NCBI RefSeq assembly: GCF_040115645.1
Contig: NW_027096062.1
Location: forward strand, 1 to 64,000
Reading direction: 5' to 3'
Length of the DNA: 64,000 nt
From: Euwallacea fornicatus
Taxonomy: Eukaryota; Arthropoda; Insecta; Coleoptera; Curculionidae
Part shown: positions 24,496 to 35,981 of the stretch, piece by piece
Layout: every line of letters starts with the position of its first letter
Position numbering within the stretch: the first letter of the stretch is position 1
Position numbers and translations under genes: made by a program
The notes under the pieces: generated by a model
The model's database searches: none
The model's input: only the letters and a program-made list of their open reading frames with translations
What the model was told of the DNA's origin: nothing

Positions 24496-27400
24496 AACCT
24501 GAAACCATAATATTAAACACTAATAGTACAGGCGAACTTTCATACATCATTTTCCCAGAACAAAATTTAAAACTTCTAATAGATAGTGGGTCAACCAAGT
24601 CATTTATAAATCCGGAAAAAGCAAATAAATACTTTTCTACATTTGTAAAAGAAGACCCGTTCATAGTGTCAACTGTTTTTCAGAGTTCAGCACACAAGTA
24701 TAGCGTAACTATTCCGACTCCTCAAATGTTTAAATTAAAAAAGAATCATAGAATGAAATTCTACTTATTTAATTTCCATGACAAATTCGATGGATTAATT
24801 GGGATAGACAATCTTAAAATTTTACAAGCCAAATTAGATTACGAAAAAGGGTACTTGTGCACACCCTATATGAGTATTAAGCTATGTTTTCAAGAATCTC
24901 AACCAAACATAAATAATGTGATTGTCTCAGCCCGAACCGAACAAGTAATAGAAATTAAGACCAGTTTACGTAATGGTGATGTAATATTACCTTACCAAAA
25001 AATACAAGATCTTGAAATCCCGAATTGTGTTATAAAAGCAAAAAATGGTCGAGCATTGACAACCATACTGAATAAATCCGATAAAGATAGGATATTGAAC
25101 GTTTCTAAACCATTTGAAGTAGAAGAATACGATGAAAATGAGAACATTAACCCCGAGACATATTTGGAATTAAACCATATACATCATGAACAGGAAAAAT
25201 TTGATAACTCCAACATACGTACAGAACACTTGAATTCCGAGGAAAAACAAAGAATACTGGACTTATGTACAGAATACAAAGAGATATTTTACAGAGAGGG
25301 AATGCCTTTGACATTCACCAGTCAAATCAAGCATAGAATTAAGACGACAGATGAATTGCCTGTATATGCTAAAACCTATCGCTATCCGTTCATTCACAAG
25401 ACGGAGGTTCAAAAACAAATAAACCAGATGTTAAATCAAGGAATAATTAAACCAAGCGATTCACCGTGGTCTGCACCAATTTGGATAGTACCTAAAAAGA
25501 AAGACGCCTCCGGAAAACAAAAGTGGAGGGTTTGCGTAGACTTTAGAAAACTTAATGAGAAGACTATAGATGATAAATACCCTTTACCTAATATTACTGA
25601 TTTACTAGATAAACTCGGCAAATGCCAATACTTCACCACGCTTGATCTGGCAAGTGGATTTCACCAGATAGAGATGGAGAAGAATGATATGAAAAAGACG
25701 GCATTTAGCACAGAACAGGGACATTTTGAATATACCAGGATGCCCTTCGGATTAAAAAATGCTCCAGCTACATTCCAGAGAGTAATGGATAATATCCTGA
25801 GGGGCATTCAAAACGAAAAATGCCTTGTGTATCTTGACGATATTATCGTCTTCTCAACTTCTTTACAGGAACACATAGAAAGACTAAGAGCGGTATTTGA
25901 TAGATTAAAACAAGCTAACCTGAAAATACAATTGGATAAAAGCGAATTTTTAAGGAAGGAAGTGGCATATCTGGGACATGTCGTGACACCCGATGGAGTA
26001 AAACCAAACCCAGACAAGATAAAGGCAATTAAAAACTACCCAATACCTAGAACTACGAAGGAAATTAAAGGATTCCTGGGTCTTTTAGGATATTATAGGA
26101 AATTTATAAATAACTTTGCGGGATTAACGAAACCCTTAACGAAGTGTTTAAAAAAGAAAGCTAAGATTGTACATAATCAGGAATTTCTACATTGTTTTGA
26201 AAATTGTAAAAACGTGCTAATCAACGAACCTATATTAAAATACCCAGATTTTGACAAACCCTTTAATGTAACCTGTGATGCTAGCAATGTGGCATTAGGA
26301 GCGGTATTATCACAAGGACCGATTGGACAAGACCTGCCCATCGCTTACGCATCCAGGACATTGAATGAGTCTGAACAAAAATACTCAACTATAGAGAAAG
26401 AATGTTTATGCCTTGTCTGGGCCACAAAGTACTTTAGACCATATTTGTTCGGGAGAAAATTCAAAATAGTGACAGACCATAAACCATTACAATGGCTTTT
26501 TAATCTAAAAGATCCTTCATCTAAATTACTAAGGTGGAGGATCAGACTAGAAGAATTTGATTATGATATTATATACAAGAAGGGAAAATCAAACACAAAT
26601 GCTGACGCGTTAAGCAGAATAGAAATCCACACTAAAGAAACAGACGGATTCTCCGAGCTTGTTAAATACATGGATGACTTTAACAAGTCACTGCAAGAAG
26701 AAAAGAATAACGAAGCAGGACCCTCGACGGACCAATTATCTATGATCGCAAATCCAGATTTAGAGCGGAAAGAAATTCTTAACGAAGAAGAAACAAATGA
26801 AGCTGAAATGGAAACAATACATACAAATGAAGATCAAGACCCAATTGTGGGAGTACCGATCATAGAAGCAGCAGTAAATTTTGGTGCTAATCAGATAATA
26901 ATATCTAGGGTATTCCACTCGCCGGCGCAACCTAAATTGATCACTCTTTTTGGAAAAAAACGCCGATACATCTTGCAAGTTTCTCAAGATAATGCAGAAT
27001 ACGACATCATGAAATTTATTAATGAAAACGTGGACCCAATGAAACTATACTCCATTTATTTCGAAGACCCCGATATGTACCCAGAATTTTGTGAAATAAT
27101 AAGAAAAAATTTCAAATGGCCATCTTTGAAACTTCGAAAATGTACGATTAAATTAGTAGATGTAGTCGACGAGGACGAAACACAAGAAGTCATTAAAGCT
27201 TATCACGAAGGGAAAACAAATCACAGAGGGATTGAAGAGACGGAACAAAGAATTAAAACCAAATACTACTGGCCAAACTTAAAATTAAGTATACAAAGTT
27301 ACGTTAACCAATGTGAAATTTGCCAACGGAGCAAATATGAAAGGAATCCAGTAAAGATGGAACTCAACATAACCCCCACGGCAAGTAAACCTTTTGAAAT

Positions 27401-28202
27401 AATACATTTGGATACATACACCGCAGAGAAACAAAAATTTTTAACAATAATAGACAGCTTTTCAAAGTATGCTCAAATATATCCATTAAATTCACTAAAT
27501 GCAGTAGAAATAGCAGATAACCTAATCCTATTTTTTACTCATCACGGCATTCCAAAACAGATAATAACGGATAACGGAACCGAATTTAAGAACACGGTGG
27601 TAACAGAATTATTACAAACTCATAAGGTAAAAGTACACTTTTGTTCACCAGACCACCCACAGTCGAATGGCATGATCGAAAGGTTGCATTCCACACTATC
27701 TGAACACATCAGGCTCTTGAATAATCAAGGACAAGAAAAGGTACCCGTGGCCAAAAAACTAAAATATGCTTTGTTAGCCTATAACTATACAACACATTCG
27801 TCTACCAATCTCAAACCAATGGACATTATTAGCGGGCATATGAGCAGTGAAGACCCTTTCGATGTAGATATTAACAGAGAACTTGTGACTGACTACGTTA
27901 ATGACCACCGGGAGCGTACAAGAATTCTTTATTCAAAGGTGAATGAATTCCAGACAAATTTGAAGCAAAAAATTGCCGAAAAACGTAACGAAGACAAAGA
28001 CCAATCCACCTTATTTAAAGAAAACGAACAGGTGTACGTTAAGAAAAAGGAAAGAGACAAATTAAGTGATCCATTTAACAAACCAACAAGAATAGAATCA
28101 ATCGATCAGGCTAGAAAAACGGTACGAATAACTGACGGGAAAAAAGTACACATGAGCAATTTAAAACGCCCCTTACGAAAGAGGTACAGCATTAATAAAT
28201 AA
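24429..28202 (+). CDS. pol: Pol polyprotein: protease, reverse transcriptase, RNase H, integrase
   Basis: This frame is open for 1257 codons and is translated as a Gag-Pol fusion, so its first codon here is only the open-frame boundary. Numbering from that point: aspartic protease DSG at 52-54; RT catalytic aspartates at 406 (TTLDLASG) and 470-471 (YLDD); RNase H with D617 (TCDAS), E656 (IEKE) and the TDHKPLQW motif; the Ty3/gypsy-group linker ending in NADALSR; an integrase zinc module with H926, H932, C962 and C965; and an integrase DD35E triad at D995, D1048 and E1084, with exactly 35 residues between the last two. All catalytic residues are present. It copies the RNA and integrates the DNA. 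The C-terminus is basic with no obvious chromodomain. It ends at TAA 28200-28202. Confidence 0.97.
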   Translation: MQVFIIQQCKFSGNRPAKRCYLEPETIILNTNSTGELSYIIFPEQNLKLLIDSGSTKSFINPEKANKYFSTFVKEDPFIVSTVFQSSAHKYSVTIPTPQMFKLKKNHRMKFYLFNFHDKFDGLIGIDNLKILQAKLDYEKGYLCTPYMSIKLCFQESQPNINNVIVSARTEQVIEIKTSLRNGDVILPYQKIQDLEIPNCVIKAKNGRALTTILNKSDKDRILNVSKPFEVEEYDENENINPETYLELNHIHHEQEKFDNSNIRTEHLNSEEKQRILDLCTEYKEIFYREGMPLTFTSQIKHRIKTTDELPVYAKTYRYPFIHKTEVQKQINQMLNQGIIKPSDSPWSAPIWIVPKKKDASGKQKWRVCVDFRKLNEKTIDDKYPLPNITDLLDKLGKCQYFTTLDLASGFHQIEMEKNDMKKTAFSTEQGHFEYTRMPFGLKNAPATFQRVMDNILRGIQNEKCLVYLDDIIVFSTSLQEHIERLRAVFDRLKQANLKIQLDKSEFLRKEVAYLGHVVTPDGVKPNPDKIKAIKNYPIPRTTKEIKGFLGLLGYYRKFINNFAGLTKPLTKCLKKKAKIVHNQEFLHCFENCKNVLINEPILKYPDFDKPFNVTCDASNVALGAVLSQGPIGQDLPIAYASRTLNESEQKYSTIEKECLCLVWATKYFRPYLFGRKFKIVTDHKPLQWLFNLKDPSSKLLRWRIRLEEFDYDIIYKKGKSNTNADALSRIEIHTKETDGFSELVKYMDDFNKSLQEEKNNEAGPSTDQLSMIANPDLERKEILNEEETNEAEMETIHTNEDQDPIVGVPIIEAAVNFGANQIIISRVFHSPAQPKLITLFGKKRRYILQVSQDNAEYDIMKFINENVDPMKLYSIYFEDPDMYPEFCEIIRKNFKWPSLKLRKCTIKLVDVVDEDETQEVIKAYHEGKTNHRGIEETEQRIKTKYYWPNLKLSIQSYVNQCEICQRSKYERNPVKMELNITPTASKPFEIIHLDTYTAEKQKFLTIIDSFSKYAQIYPLNSLNAVEIADNLILFFTHHGIPKQIITDNGTEFKNTVVTELLQTHKVKVHFCSPDHPQSNGMIERLHSTLSEHIRLLNNQGQEKVPVAKKLKYALLAYNYTTHSSTNLKPMDIISGHMSSEDPFDVDINRELVTDYVNDHRERTRILYSKVNEFQTNLKQKIAEKRNEDKDQSTLFKENEQVYVKKKERDKLSDPFNKPTRIESIDQARKTVRITDGKKVHMSNLKRPLRKRYSINK
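24456..24462 (+). promoter_or_regulatory. -1 ribosomal frameshift site, A AAT TTT
   Basis: In the gag frame the codons read GCA AAT TTT, so AAATTTT has the X XXY YYZ form needed for simultaneous slippage. It lies inside the 67-base gag/pol overlap, and pol is in the -1 frame. Slippage moves ribosomes from Gag into protease-RT. A downstream stimulatory structure was not assessed. Confidence 0.75.
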
Positions 28203-28250
28203 TAAGAAGAATTTTCCTAGTTAAGGCATATGTAAATATATTAACCACAA

Positions 28251-28268
28251 CAATTAATTTTATTTCAG
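28251..28268 (+). promoter_or_regulatory. Splice acceptor for env RNA
   Basis: CAATTAATTTTATTTCAG is a T-rich tract ending in CAG, just after the pol stop and at the opening of the env frame. The first exon base is 28269, the third base of a codon, which complements the two bases left by the leader exon. In the unspliced RNA the env frame has no ATG until 28381. Confidence 0.7.
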
Positions 28269-29952
28269 ACTAACCCATTTAATATTCGGGACTTCAATAG
28301 AAATAAAGGAATTGAAAGAGAACCCTGGAATTTTACCATTAAAATTAGGAAGTGCCAGAATAGTCAAAACAACTCACGAAATGCTACATTACTATGATTT
28401 AAGTTTAATTATCGACCAGATAAATAAATTGCATTTAAAGTCAAGTAATGTTACGGAAACGGTTGACCATATGAAACCCACTAAACTATATCTTAAAGAA
28501 TTGGACAATATGATTAAAATTATGGAGTTTGTTCAGGGAAAGGTATATATGAAATTAGCTCAAATAATATCCCAGCCGAAAAGAACTAAACGTGGGCTAG
28601 TTAACATGATGGGCTCAGTGTTTAAAGCTGTTACGGGAAACCTGGATGCAAGTGACGGTGAACGGTATGATAAAGAAATTGATAATCTTAAAAAGAATAT
28701 AGACAAAGAAGTAAAAAATCAGAGGTCCCTAGCTACCGCAATGATTGAGGAATTTAATCAAACAATTCAGAATCTAAATAGTAACAACAAACTAATTGAA
28801 AACAAATTAAACGAAGTACTGCCCTATGTGCAAGCAGTAGGAAACGAGAAAGTTTGCATATTTCTCAAAGAAGTAGTAAATGAAATCTCAGATATGTATC
28901 AGATAATCTACGCAATGTTGCAAGACATTGAAAATTCCTTAGTCTTTGCAAGAATAGGTTTGATGCATCCGAGTGTAATTAGAACAGAGGAACTATTTTC
29001 AGAATTAAGAAAATTGGAAGAAAATCTAGGAACAAATACTCTACCCATATCGGTCACACCAGAAAATATGTTAATGTATGAAAAATTAATCAATATTGAA
29101 TGCTTCATTTTAAATAATAAAGTGGTGTATATAATGCATATACCAATAGTACATGCTCAAATATTCGACTATTTCCATTTGTATGCCATTCCAATTCACG
29201 AAAAGGATCAATTCAAGGTCGTAATTCCACAACAAAAATATCTGGCAATAACCCAAATGTACTACACCTACTATGATAAAAATTGTAAATTAGTTAAGCT
29301 AGGTTTATATATGTGTAGCAATAAGAAATTAGTAGACGTAAGCAATAATAATAATTGTGAAGTTGGACTCTTGACTAATTCAAAGACTAATGTAACGTGT
29401 CGCCAAACGCGAGTAATAATCAAGGATGTAGTTATAAACCGTTTAGAAACATTAAATCAGTGGATATTAGTTATCCCAAACACAAAACTTATACTAATGC
29501 AGTGCCCTGGTGAAGGAAGCGAAACACGGAACATAAAGGGAACCTTCCTGCTAAAGTTACCCAAAGGATGCGAAGCAATCATTGACAAACAGCAAATATA
29601 CATGGAGGATAACAACAGAGAAGGCAAAGCTCAACCAATGTGGTTTCCGAAGTTACCAGAGGAAATTGGACCAATGCCGACGCTAAACCTAAGCAAATCA
29701 CCTATGAACTTGAGCTTAGATGCATTCCATATGTGGGAACGGAATATAAAAATAATACCCGAACAACCCTTCGGATTGGGAGACATTTTCTCAATAACAC
29801 CCAGCCTATGGACTCTCCTGATATACCTACTAGTAGCAGGGGGTTGCAGTCTATTAATTTGTAAGATGTGGATTGTTCCAAAATACAAAGGAAGGAAAAA
29901 ACTACCCACACAGGAAGAACAAATTCAACTACCTCAAGTAATCGGGAGTTGA
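28269..29952 (+). CDS. env: Env, F-type fusion glycoprotein (main exon)
   Basis: Envelope protein that could let the element leave or enter cells, as known for gypsy. The frame is open from the acceptor to TGA 29950-29952. Numbering from TTG 28312: a furin-type site RTKR at 91-94, followed directly by GLVNMMGSVF and TGNLD, a glycine-rich fusion-peptide-like start typical of errantivirus Env and the baculovirus F family. A coiled-coil-like heptad region follows at about 119-170, then a cysteine-containing ectodomain with several N-X-S/T sites. One membrane segment lies at about 499-522, with a 24-residue basic-to-polar tail. No stop or frameshift is present. The first in-frame ATG (28381) would lose a signal peptide, so the spliced start at 23139 is preferred. 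Fusion activity is inferred, not shown. Confidence 0.92.
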
Positions 29953-29956
29953 ACTT

Positions 29957-29967
29957 AAAGGGGGAGG
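29957..29967 (+). other. Polypurine tract
   Basis: AAAGGGGGAGG directly precedes the 3' LTR and follows the env stop by four bases. It would prime plus-strand DNA synthesis. Confidence 0.85.
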
Positions 29968-30175
29968 AGTTACCTATGGACCCTGACTATCCAACCAAGG
30001 GATTAAAACGCTGACTCAAGACCTTTTTAGATATAAATATAATTCCTGTGCATTAGAATTAGTTCAGTTCTAACTTAAGTCTGTATTAATAAAATTCATT
30101 TTTACCGATCGTTCGACTTGATTTTAATTAAATAAATTTTTTTTAAACATATTTTCCAAATCAGAAAATATAACT
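29968..30175 (+). repeat. 3' LTR, 208 bp
   Basis: Identical in all 208 positions to the 5' LTR. AATAAA at 30088-30093 is the probable functional polyadenylation signal. It ends TAACT, immediately before the GGCC duplication. Confidence 0.96.
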
Positions 30176-30179
30176 GGCC
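30176..30179. other. Right target-site duplication GGCC
   Basis: Second copy of the 4-bp duplication. The satellite resumes in phase with TTATTATGC directly after it. Confidence 0.93.
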
Positions 30180-31018
30180 TTATTATGCTTATTTTGCCAA
30201 AAGGAGACGATTTGATCAAAATTGGTTGTAGCGTTGGCGAAATATCGCCAAATTGTACGATTTGGCCAAAAAGTGCCGCTTCTATTAGAGCCAAATTGAC
30301 GATTTGCCGTTTAAGGCCTTATTATGCTTATTTTGACAAAAGGAGACGATTTGAACAAAATTGATTGAGGCGTTTGCGAGATAACGCCAAATCGTAAGAT
30401 TTGGACAAAAAGTGCCGCTTCTATTAGAGCCAAATTGACGATTTGCCGTTTAAGGCCTTATTATGCTTATTTTGCCAAAAGGAGACGATTTGAACAAAAT
30501 TGGTTGTAGCGTTTGCGAGATATCGCCAAATTGTACGATTTGGCCAAAAAGTGCCGCTTCTATTAGAGCCAAATTGACGATTTGCCGTTTAAGGCCTTAT
30601 TATGCTTATTTTGCCAAAAGGAGACGATTTGAACAAAATTGATTGTAGCGTTGGCGAGATAACGCCAAATCATAAGATTTGGCAAAAAAGTGCCGCTTCT
30701 ATTAGAGCCAAATTGACGATTTGCCGTTTAAGGCCTTATTATGCTTATTTTGCCAAAAGGAGACGATTTGAACAAAATTGGTTGTAGCGTTGGCGAAATA
30801 TCGCCAAATTGTACGATTTGGCCAAAAAGTGCCGCTTCTATTAGAGCCAAATTGACGATTTGCCGTTTAAGGCCTTATTATGCTTATTATGCCAAAAGGA
30901 GACGATTTGAACAAAATTGGTTGTAGCGTTTGCGAGATAACGCCAAATCGTAAGATTTGGACAAAAAGTGCCGCTTCTATTAGAGCCAAATTGACGATTT
31001 GCCGTTTAAGGCCTTATT

Positions 31019-34000
31019 ATGCTTATTTTGCCAAAAGGAGACGATTTCAACAAAATTGGTTGTACCGTTGGCGAGATAACGCCAAATCATAAAATTTGGC
31101 AAAAAAGTGCCGCTTCTATTAGAGCCAAATTGACGATTTGCCGTTTAAGGCCTTATTATGCTTATTTTGCCAAAAGGAGACGATTTGAACAAAAGTGGTT
31201 GTAGCGTTTGCGAGATATCGCCAAATTGTACGATTTGGCCAAAAAGTGCCGCTTCTATTAGAGCCAAATTGACGATTTGTGGTTTAAGGCCTTATGGTTA
31301 TTTTGCCAAAAGGAGACGATTTGAACAAAATTGGTTGTACCGTTGGCGAGATAACGCCAAATCATAAGATTTGGCAAAAAAGTGCCGCTTCTATTAGAGC
31401 CAAATTGACGATTTGCCGTTTACGGCCTTATTATGCTTATTTTGCCAAAAGGAGACGATTTGAACAAAATTGATTGTAGCGTTGGCGAGATAACGCCAAA
31501 TCGTAAGATTTGGACAATAAGTGCCGCTTCTATTAGAGCCAAATTGACGATTTGCCGTTTAAGGCCTTATTATGCTTATTTTGCCAAAAGGAGACGATTT
31601 GAACAAAATTGGTTGTAGCGTTGTCGAGATAACGCCAAATCATAAGATTTGGCCAAAAAGTGCCGCTTCTATTAGAGCCAAATTGACGATTTGCCGTTTA
31701 AGTCCTTATTATGCTTATTTTGCCAAAAGGAGACGATTTGAACAAAATTGGTTGTAGCGTTTGCGAGATAACGCCAAATCGTAAGATTTGGACAAAAAGT
31801 GCCGCTTCTATTAGAGCCAAATTGACGATTTGCCGTTTAAGGCCTTATTATGCTTATTTTGCCAAAAGGAGACGATTTGAACAAAATTGGTTGTACCGTT
31901 GGCGAGATAACGCCAAATCATAAAATTTGGCAAAAAAGTGCCGCTTCTATTAGAGCCAAATTGACGATTTGCCGTTTAAGGCCTTATTATGCTTATTTTG
32001 CCAAAAGGAGACGATTTGAACAAAATTGGTTGTAACGTTTGCGAGATAACGCCAAATCGTAAGATTTGGACAAAAAGTGCCGCTTCTATTAGAACCAAAT
32101 TGACGATTTGCCGTTTAAGGCCTTATTATGCTTATTTTGCCAAAAGGAGACGATTTGAACAAAATTGGTTGTAGCGTTGGCGAAATATCGTCAAATCGTA
32201 CGATTTGGCCAAAAAGTGCCGCTTCTATTAGAGCCAAATTGACGATTTGCCGTTTAAGGCCTTATTATGCTTATTTTGCCAAAAGGAGACGATTTGAACA
32301 AAATTGGTTGTAGCGTTGGCGAAATATCGCCAAATTGTACGATTTGGCCAAAAAGTGCCGCTTCTATTAGAGCCAAATTGACGATTTGCCGTTTAAGGCC
32401 TTATTATGGTTATTTTGCCAAAAGGAGACGATTTGAACAAAATTGGTTGTAGCGTTTGCGAGATAACGCCAAATCATAAGATTTGGCAAAAAAGTGCCGC
32501 TTCAATTAGAGCCAAATTGACGATTTGCCGTTTAAGGCCTTATTATGCTTATTTTGCCAAAAGGAGACGATTTGAACAAAATTGGTTGTAACGTTTGCGA
32601 GATAACGCCAAATCGTAAGATTTGGACAAAAAGTGCCGCTTCTATTAGAACCAAATTGACGATTTGCCGTTTAAGGCCTTATTATGCTTATTTTGCCAAA
32701 AGGAGACGATTTGAACAAAATTGGTTGTAGCGTTGGCGAAATATCGCCAAATTGTACGATTTGGCCAAAAAGTGCCGCTTCTATTAGAGCCAAATTGACG
32801 ATTTGCCGTTTAAGGCCTTATTATGGTTATTTTGCCAAAAGGAGACGATTTGAACAAAATTGGTTGTACCGTTGGCGAGATAACGCCAAATCATAAAATT
32901 TGGCAAAAAAGTGCCGCTTCTATTAGAGCCAAATTGACGATTTGCCGTTTAAGGCCTTATTATGCTTATTTTGCCAAAAGGAGACGATTTGAACAAAATT
33001 GGTTGTAGCGTTGGCGAAATAACGCCAAATCGTGGTTTTCGGGCAATTTCCGACGAAACTCGCCGATTTCACGGATTTGACTATTTTTATGCTCAGTATT
33101 GTTAGGAATGACGGAAATAGCACGAAATCGTACGATTTACACGATTTGGTCAAAAAGTGCCGCTTCTATTAGAGCCAAATTGACGATTTGCCGTTTAAGG
33201 CCTTATTATGCTTATTTTGCCAAAAGGAGACGATTTGAACAAAATTGATTGTAGCGTTGGCGAGATAACGCCAAATCATAAGATTTGGCAAAAAAGTGCC
33301 GCTTCTATTAGAGCCAAATTGACGATTTGCCGTTTAAGGCCTTATTATGCTTATTTTGCCAAAAGGAGACGATTTGATCAAAATTGGTTGTAGCGTTTGC
33401 GAGATATCGCCAAATTGTACGATTTGGCCAAAAAGTGCCGCTTCTATTAGAGCCAAATTGACGATTTGCCGTTTAAGGCCTTATTATGCTTATTTTGCCA
33501 AAAGGAGACGATTTGAACAAAATTGATTGTAGCGTTGGCGAGATAACGCCAAATCATAAGATTTGGCAAAAAAGTGCCGCTTCTATTAGAGCCAAATTGA
33601 CGATTTGCCGTTTAAGGCCTTATTATGCTTATTTTGCCAAAAGGAGACGATTTCAACAAAATTGGTTGTACCGTTGGCGAGATAACGCCAAATCATAAAA
33701 TTTGGCAAAAAAGTGCCGCTTCTATTAGAGCCAAATTGACGATTTGCCGTTTAAGGCCTTATTATGCTTATTTTGCCAAAAGGAGACGATTTGAACAAAA
33801 GTGGTTGTAGCGTTTGCGAGATATCGCCAAATTGTACGATTTGGCCAAAAAGTGCCGCTTCTATTAGAGCCAAATTGACGATTTGTGGTTTAAGGCCTTA
33901 TGGTTATTTTGCCAAAAGGAGACGATTTGAACAAAATTGGTTGTACCGTTGGCGAGATAACGCCAAATCATAAGATTTGGCAAAAAAGTGCCGCTTCTAT

Positions 34001-35981
34001 TAGAGCCAAATTGACGATTTGCCGTTTACGGCCTTATTATGCTTATTTTGCCAAAAGGAGACGATTTGAACAAAATTGATTGTAGCGTTGGCGAGATAAC
34101 GCCAAATCGTAAGATTTGGACAATAAGTGCCGCTTCTATTAGAGCCAAATTGACGATTTGCCGTTTAAGGCCTTATTATGCTTATTTTGCCAAAAGGAGA
34201 CGATTTGAACAAAATTGGTTGTAGCGTTGTCGAGATAACGCCAAATCATAAGATTTGGCCAAAAAGTGCCGCTTCTATTAGAGCCAAATTGACGATTTGC
34301 CGTTTAAGTCCTTATTATGCTTATTTTGCCAAAAGGAGACGATTTGAACAAAATTGGTTGTAGCGTTTGCGAGATAACGCCAAATCGTAAGATTTGGACA
34401 AAAAGTGCCGCTTCTATTAGAGCCAAATTGACGATTTGCCGTTTAAGGCCTTATTATGCTTATTTTGCCAAAAGGAGACGATTTGAACAAAATTGGTTGT
34501 ACCGTTGGCGAGATAACGCCAAATCATAAAATTTGGCAAAAAAGTGCCGCTTCTATTAGAGCCAAATTGACGATTTGCCGTTTAAGGCCTTATTATGCTT
34601 ATTTTGCCAAAAGGAGACGATTTGAACAAAATTGGTTGTAACGTTTGCGAGATAACGCCAAATCGTAAGATTTGGACAAAAAGTGCCGCTTCTATTAGAA
34701 CCAAATTGACGATTTGCCGTTTAAGGCCTTATTATGCTTATTTTGCCAAAAGGAGACGATTTGAACAAAATTGGTTGTAGCGTTGGCGAAATATCGTCAA
34801 ATCGTACGATTTGGCCAAAAAGTGCCGCTTCTATTAGAGCCAAATTGACGATTTGCCGTTTAAGGCCTTATTATGCTTATTTTGCCAAAAGGAGACGATT
34901 TGAACAAAATTGGTTGTAGCGTTGGCGAAATATCGCCAAATTGTACGATTTGGCCAAAAAGTGCCGCTTCTATTAGAGCCAAATTGACGATTTGCCGTTT
35001 AAGGCCTTATTATGGTTATTTTGCCAAAAGGAGACGATTTGAACAAAATTGGTTGTAGCGTTTGCGAGATAACGCCAAATCATAAGATTTGGCAAAAAAG
35101 TGCCGCTTCAATTAGAGCCAAATTGACGATTTGCCGTTTAAGGCCTTATTATGCTTATTTTGCCAAAAGGAGACGATTTGAACAAAATTGGTTGTAACGT
35201 TTGCGAGATAACGCCAAATCGTAAGATTTGGACAAAAAGTGCCGCTTCTATTAGAACCAAATTGACGATTTGCCGTTTAAGGCCTTATTATGCTTATTTT
35301 GCCAAAAGGAGACGATTTGAACAAAATTGGTTGTAGCGTTGGCGAAATATCGCCAAATTGTACGATTTGGCCAAAAAGTGCCGCTTCTATTAGAGCCAAA
35401 TTGACGATTTGCCGTTTAAGGCCTTATTATGGTTATTTTGCCAAAAGGAGACGATTTGAACAAAATTGGTTGTACCGTTGGCGAGATAACGCCAAATCAT
35501 AAAATTTGGCAAAAAAGTGCCGCTTCTATTAGAGCCAAATTGACGATTTGCCGTTTAAGGCCTTATTATGCTTATTTTGCCAAAAGGAGACGATTTGAAC
35601 AAAATTGGTTGTAGCGTTGGCGAAATAACGCCAAATCGTGGTTTTCGGGCAATTTCCGACGAAACTCGCCGATTTCACGGATTTGACTATTTTTATGCTC
35701 AGTATTGTTAGGAATGACGGAAATAGCACGAAATCGTACGATTTACACGATTTGGTCAAAAAGTGCCGCTTCTATTAGAGCCAAATTGACGATTTGCCGT
35801 TTAAGGCCTTATTATGCTTATTTTGCCAAAAGGAGACGATTTGAACAAAATTGATTGTAGCGTTGGCGAGATAACGCCAAATCATAAGATTTGGCAAAAA
35901 AGTGCCGCTTCTATTAGAGCCAAATTGACGATTTGCCGTTTAAGGCCTTATTATGCTTATTTTGCCAAAAGGAGACGATTT
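31019..35981 (+). repeat. 2606-bp tandem duplication of satellite
   Basis: Variants from about 31019 to 33375 recur at 33625 to 35981 with a constant 2606-bp offset. Rare markers shared by both include GATTTCAACAAAATT (31045 and 33651), GTTTACGGCC, GACAATAAG and GTTGTCGAG. Composite inserts at 33034 and 35640 have the same spacing. Part of this block (about 31158-32780) appears a third time at +18879 bp (50037-51660). Confidence 0.85.
33034..33131 (+). repeat. 98-bp composite insert, array 2 (first of nine)
   Basis: Same insert and same dyad-centre position as in array 1. Other array 2 inserts start at 35640, 41434, 47506, 53300, 54380, 55877, 56957 and 59288. Spacings of 5794 (twice) and 6072 bp equal 246 + n x 139 minus 12, accounted for by four 136-bp monomers each. 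Confidence 0.9.

Larger units (their letters stand above)
22766..30175 (+). mobile_element. Complete errantivirus-type (gypsy-group, env-bearing) LTR retrotransposon
   Basis: A 7410-bp element in the same orientation as the satellite. Order: 5' LTR, tRNA-Ser primer site, 165-bp leader with a splice donor, gag, pol by -1 frameshift, splice acceptor, env, polypurine tract, 3' LTR. LTR ends are AGTTA...TAACT, as in gypsy-like errantiviruses. The LTRs are identical base for base and the three long frames have no internal stop, so insertion is recent and the copy may be competent. A furin-type Env with a fusion-peptide-like start places it with env-bearing insect retroelements. Pol has PR, RT, RNase H and integrase but no chromodomain that I can see. 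Species and named family cannot be fixed from sequence reading alone. Confidence 0.95.

Noticed and set aside
29631..29911. Three overlapping small frames near the env C-terminus
   Set aside because: Env has a convincing membrane segment and tail here. The other frames are shadows.
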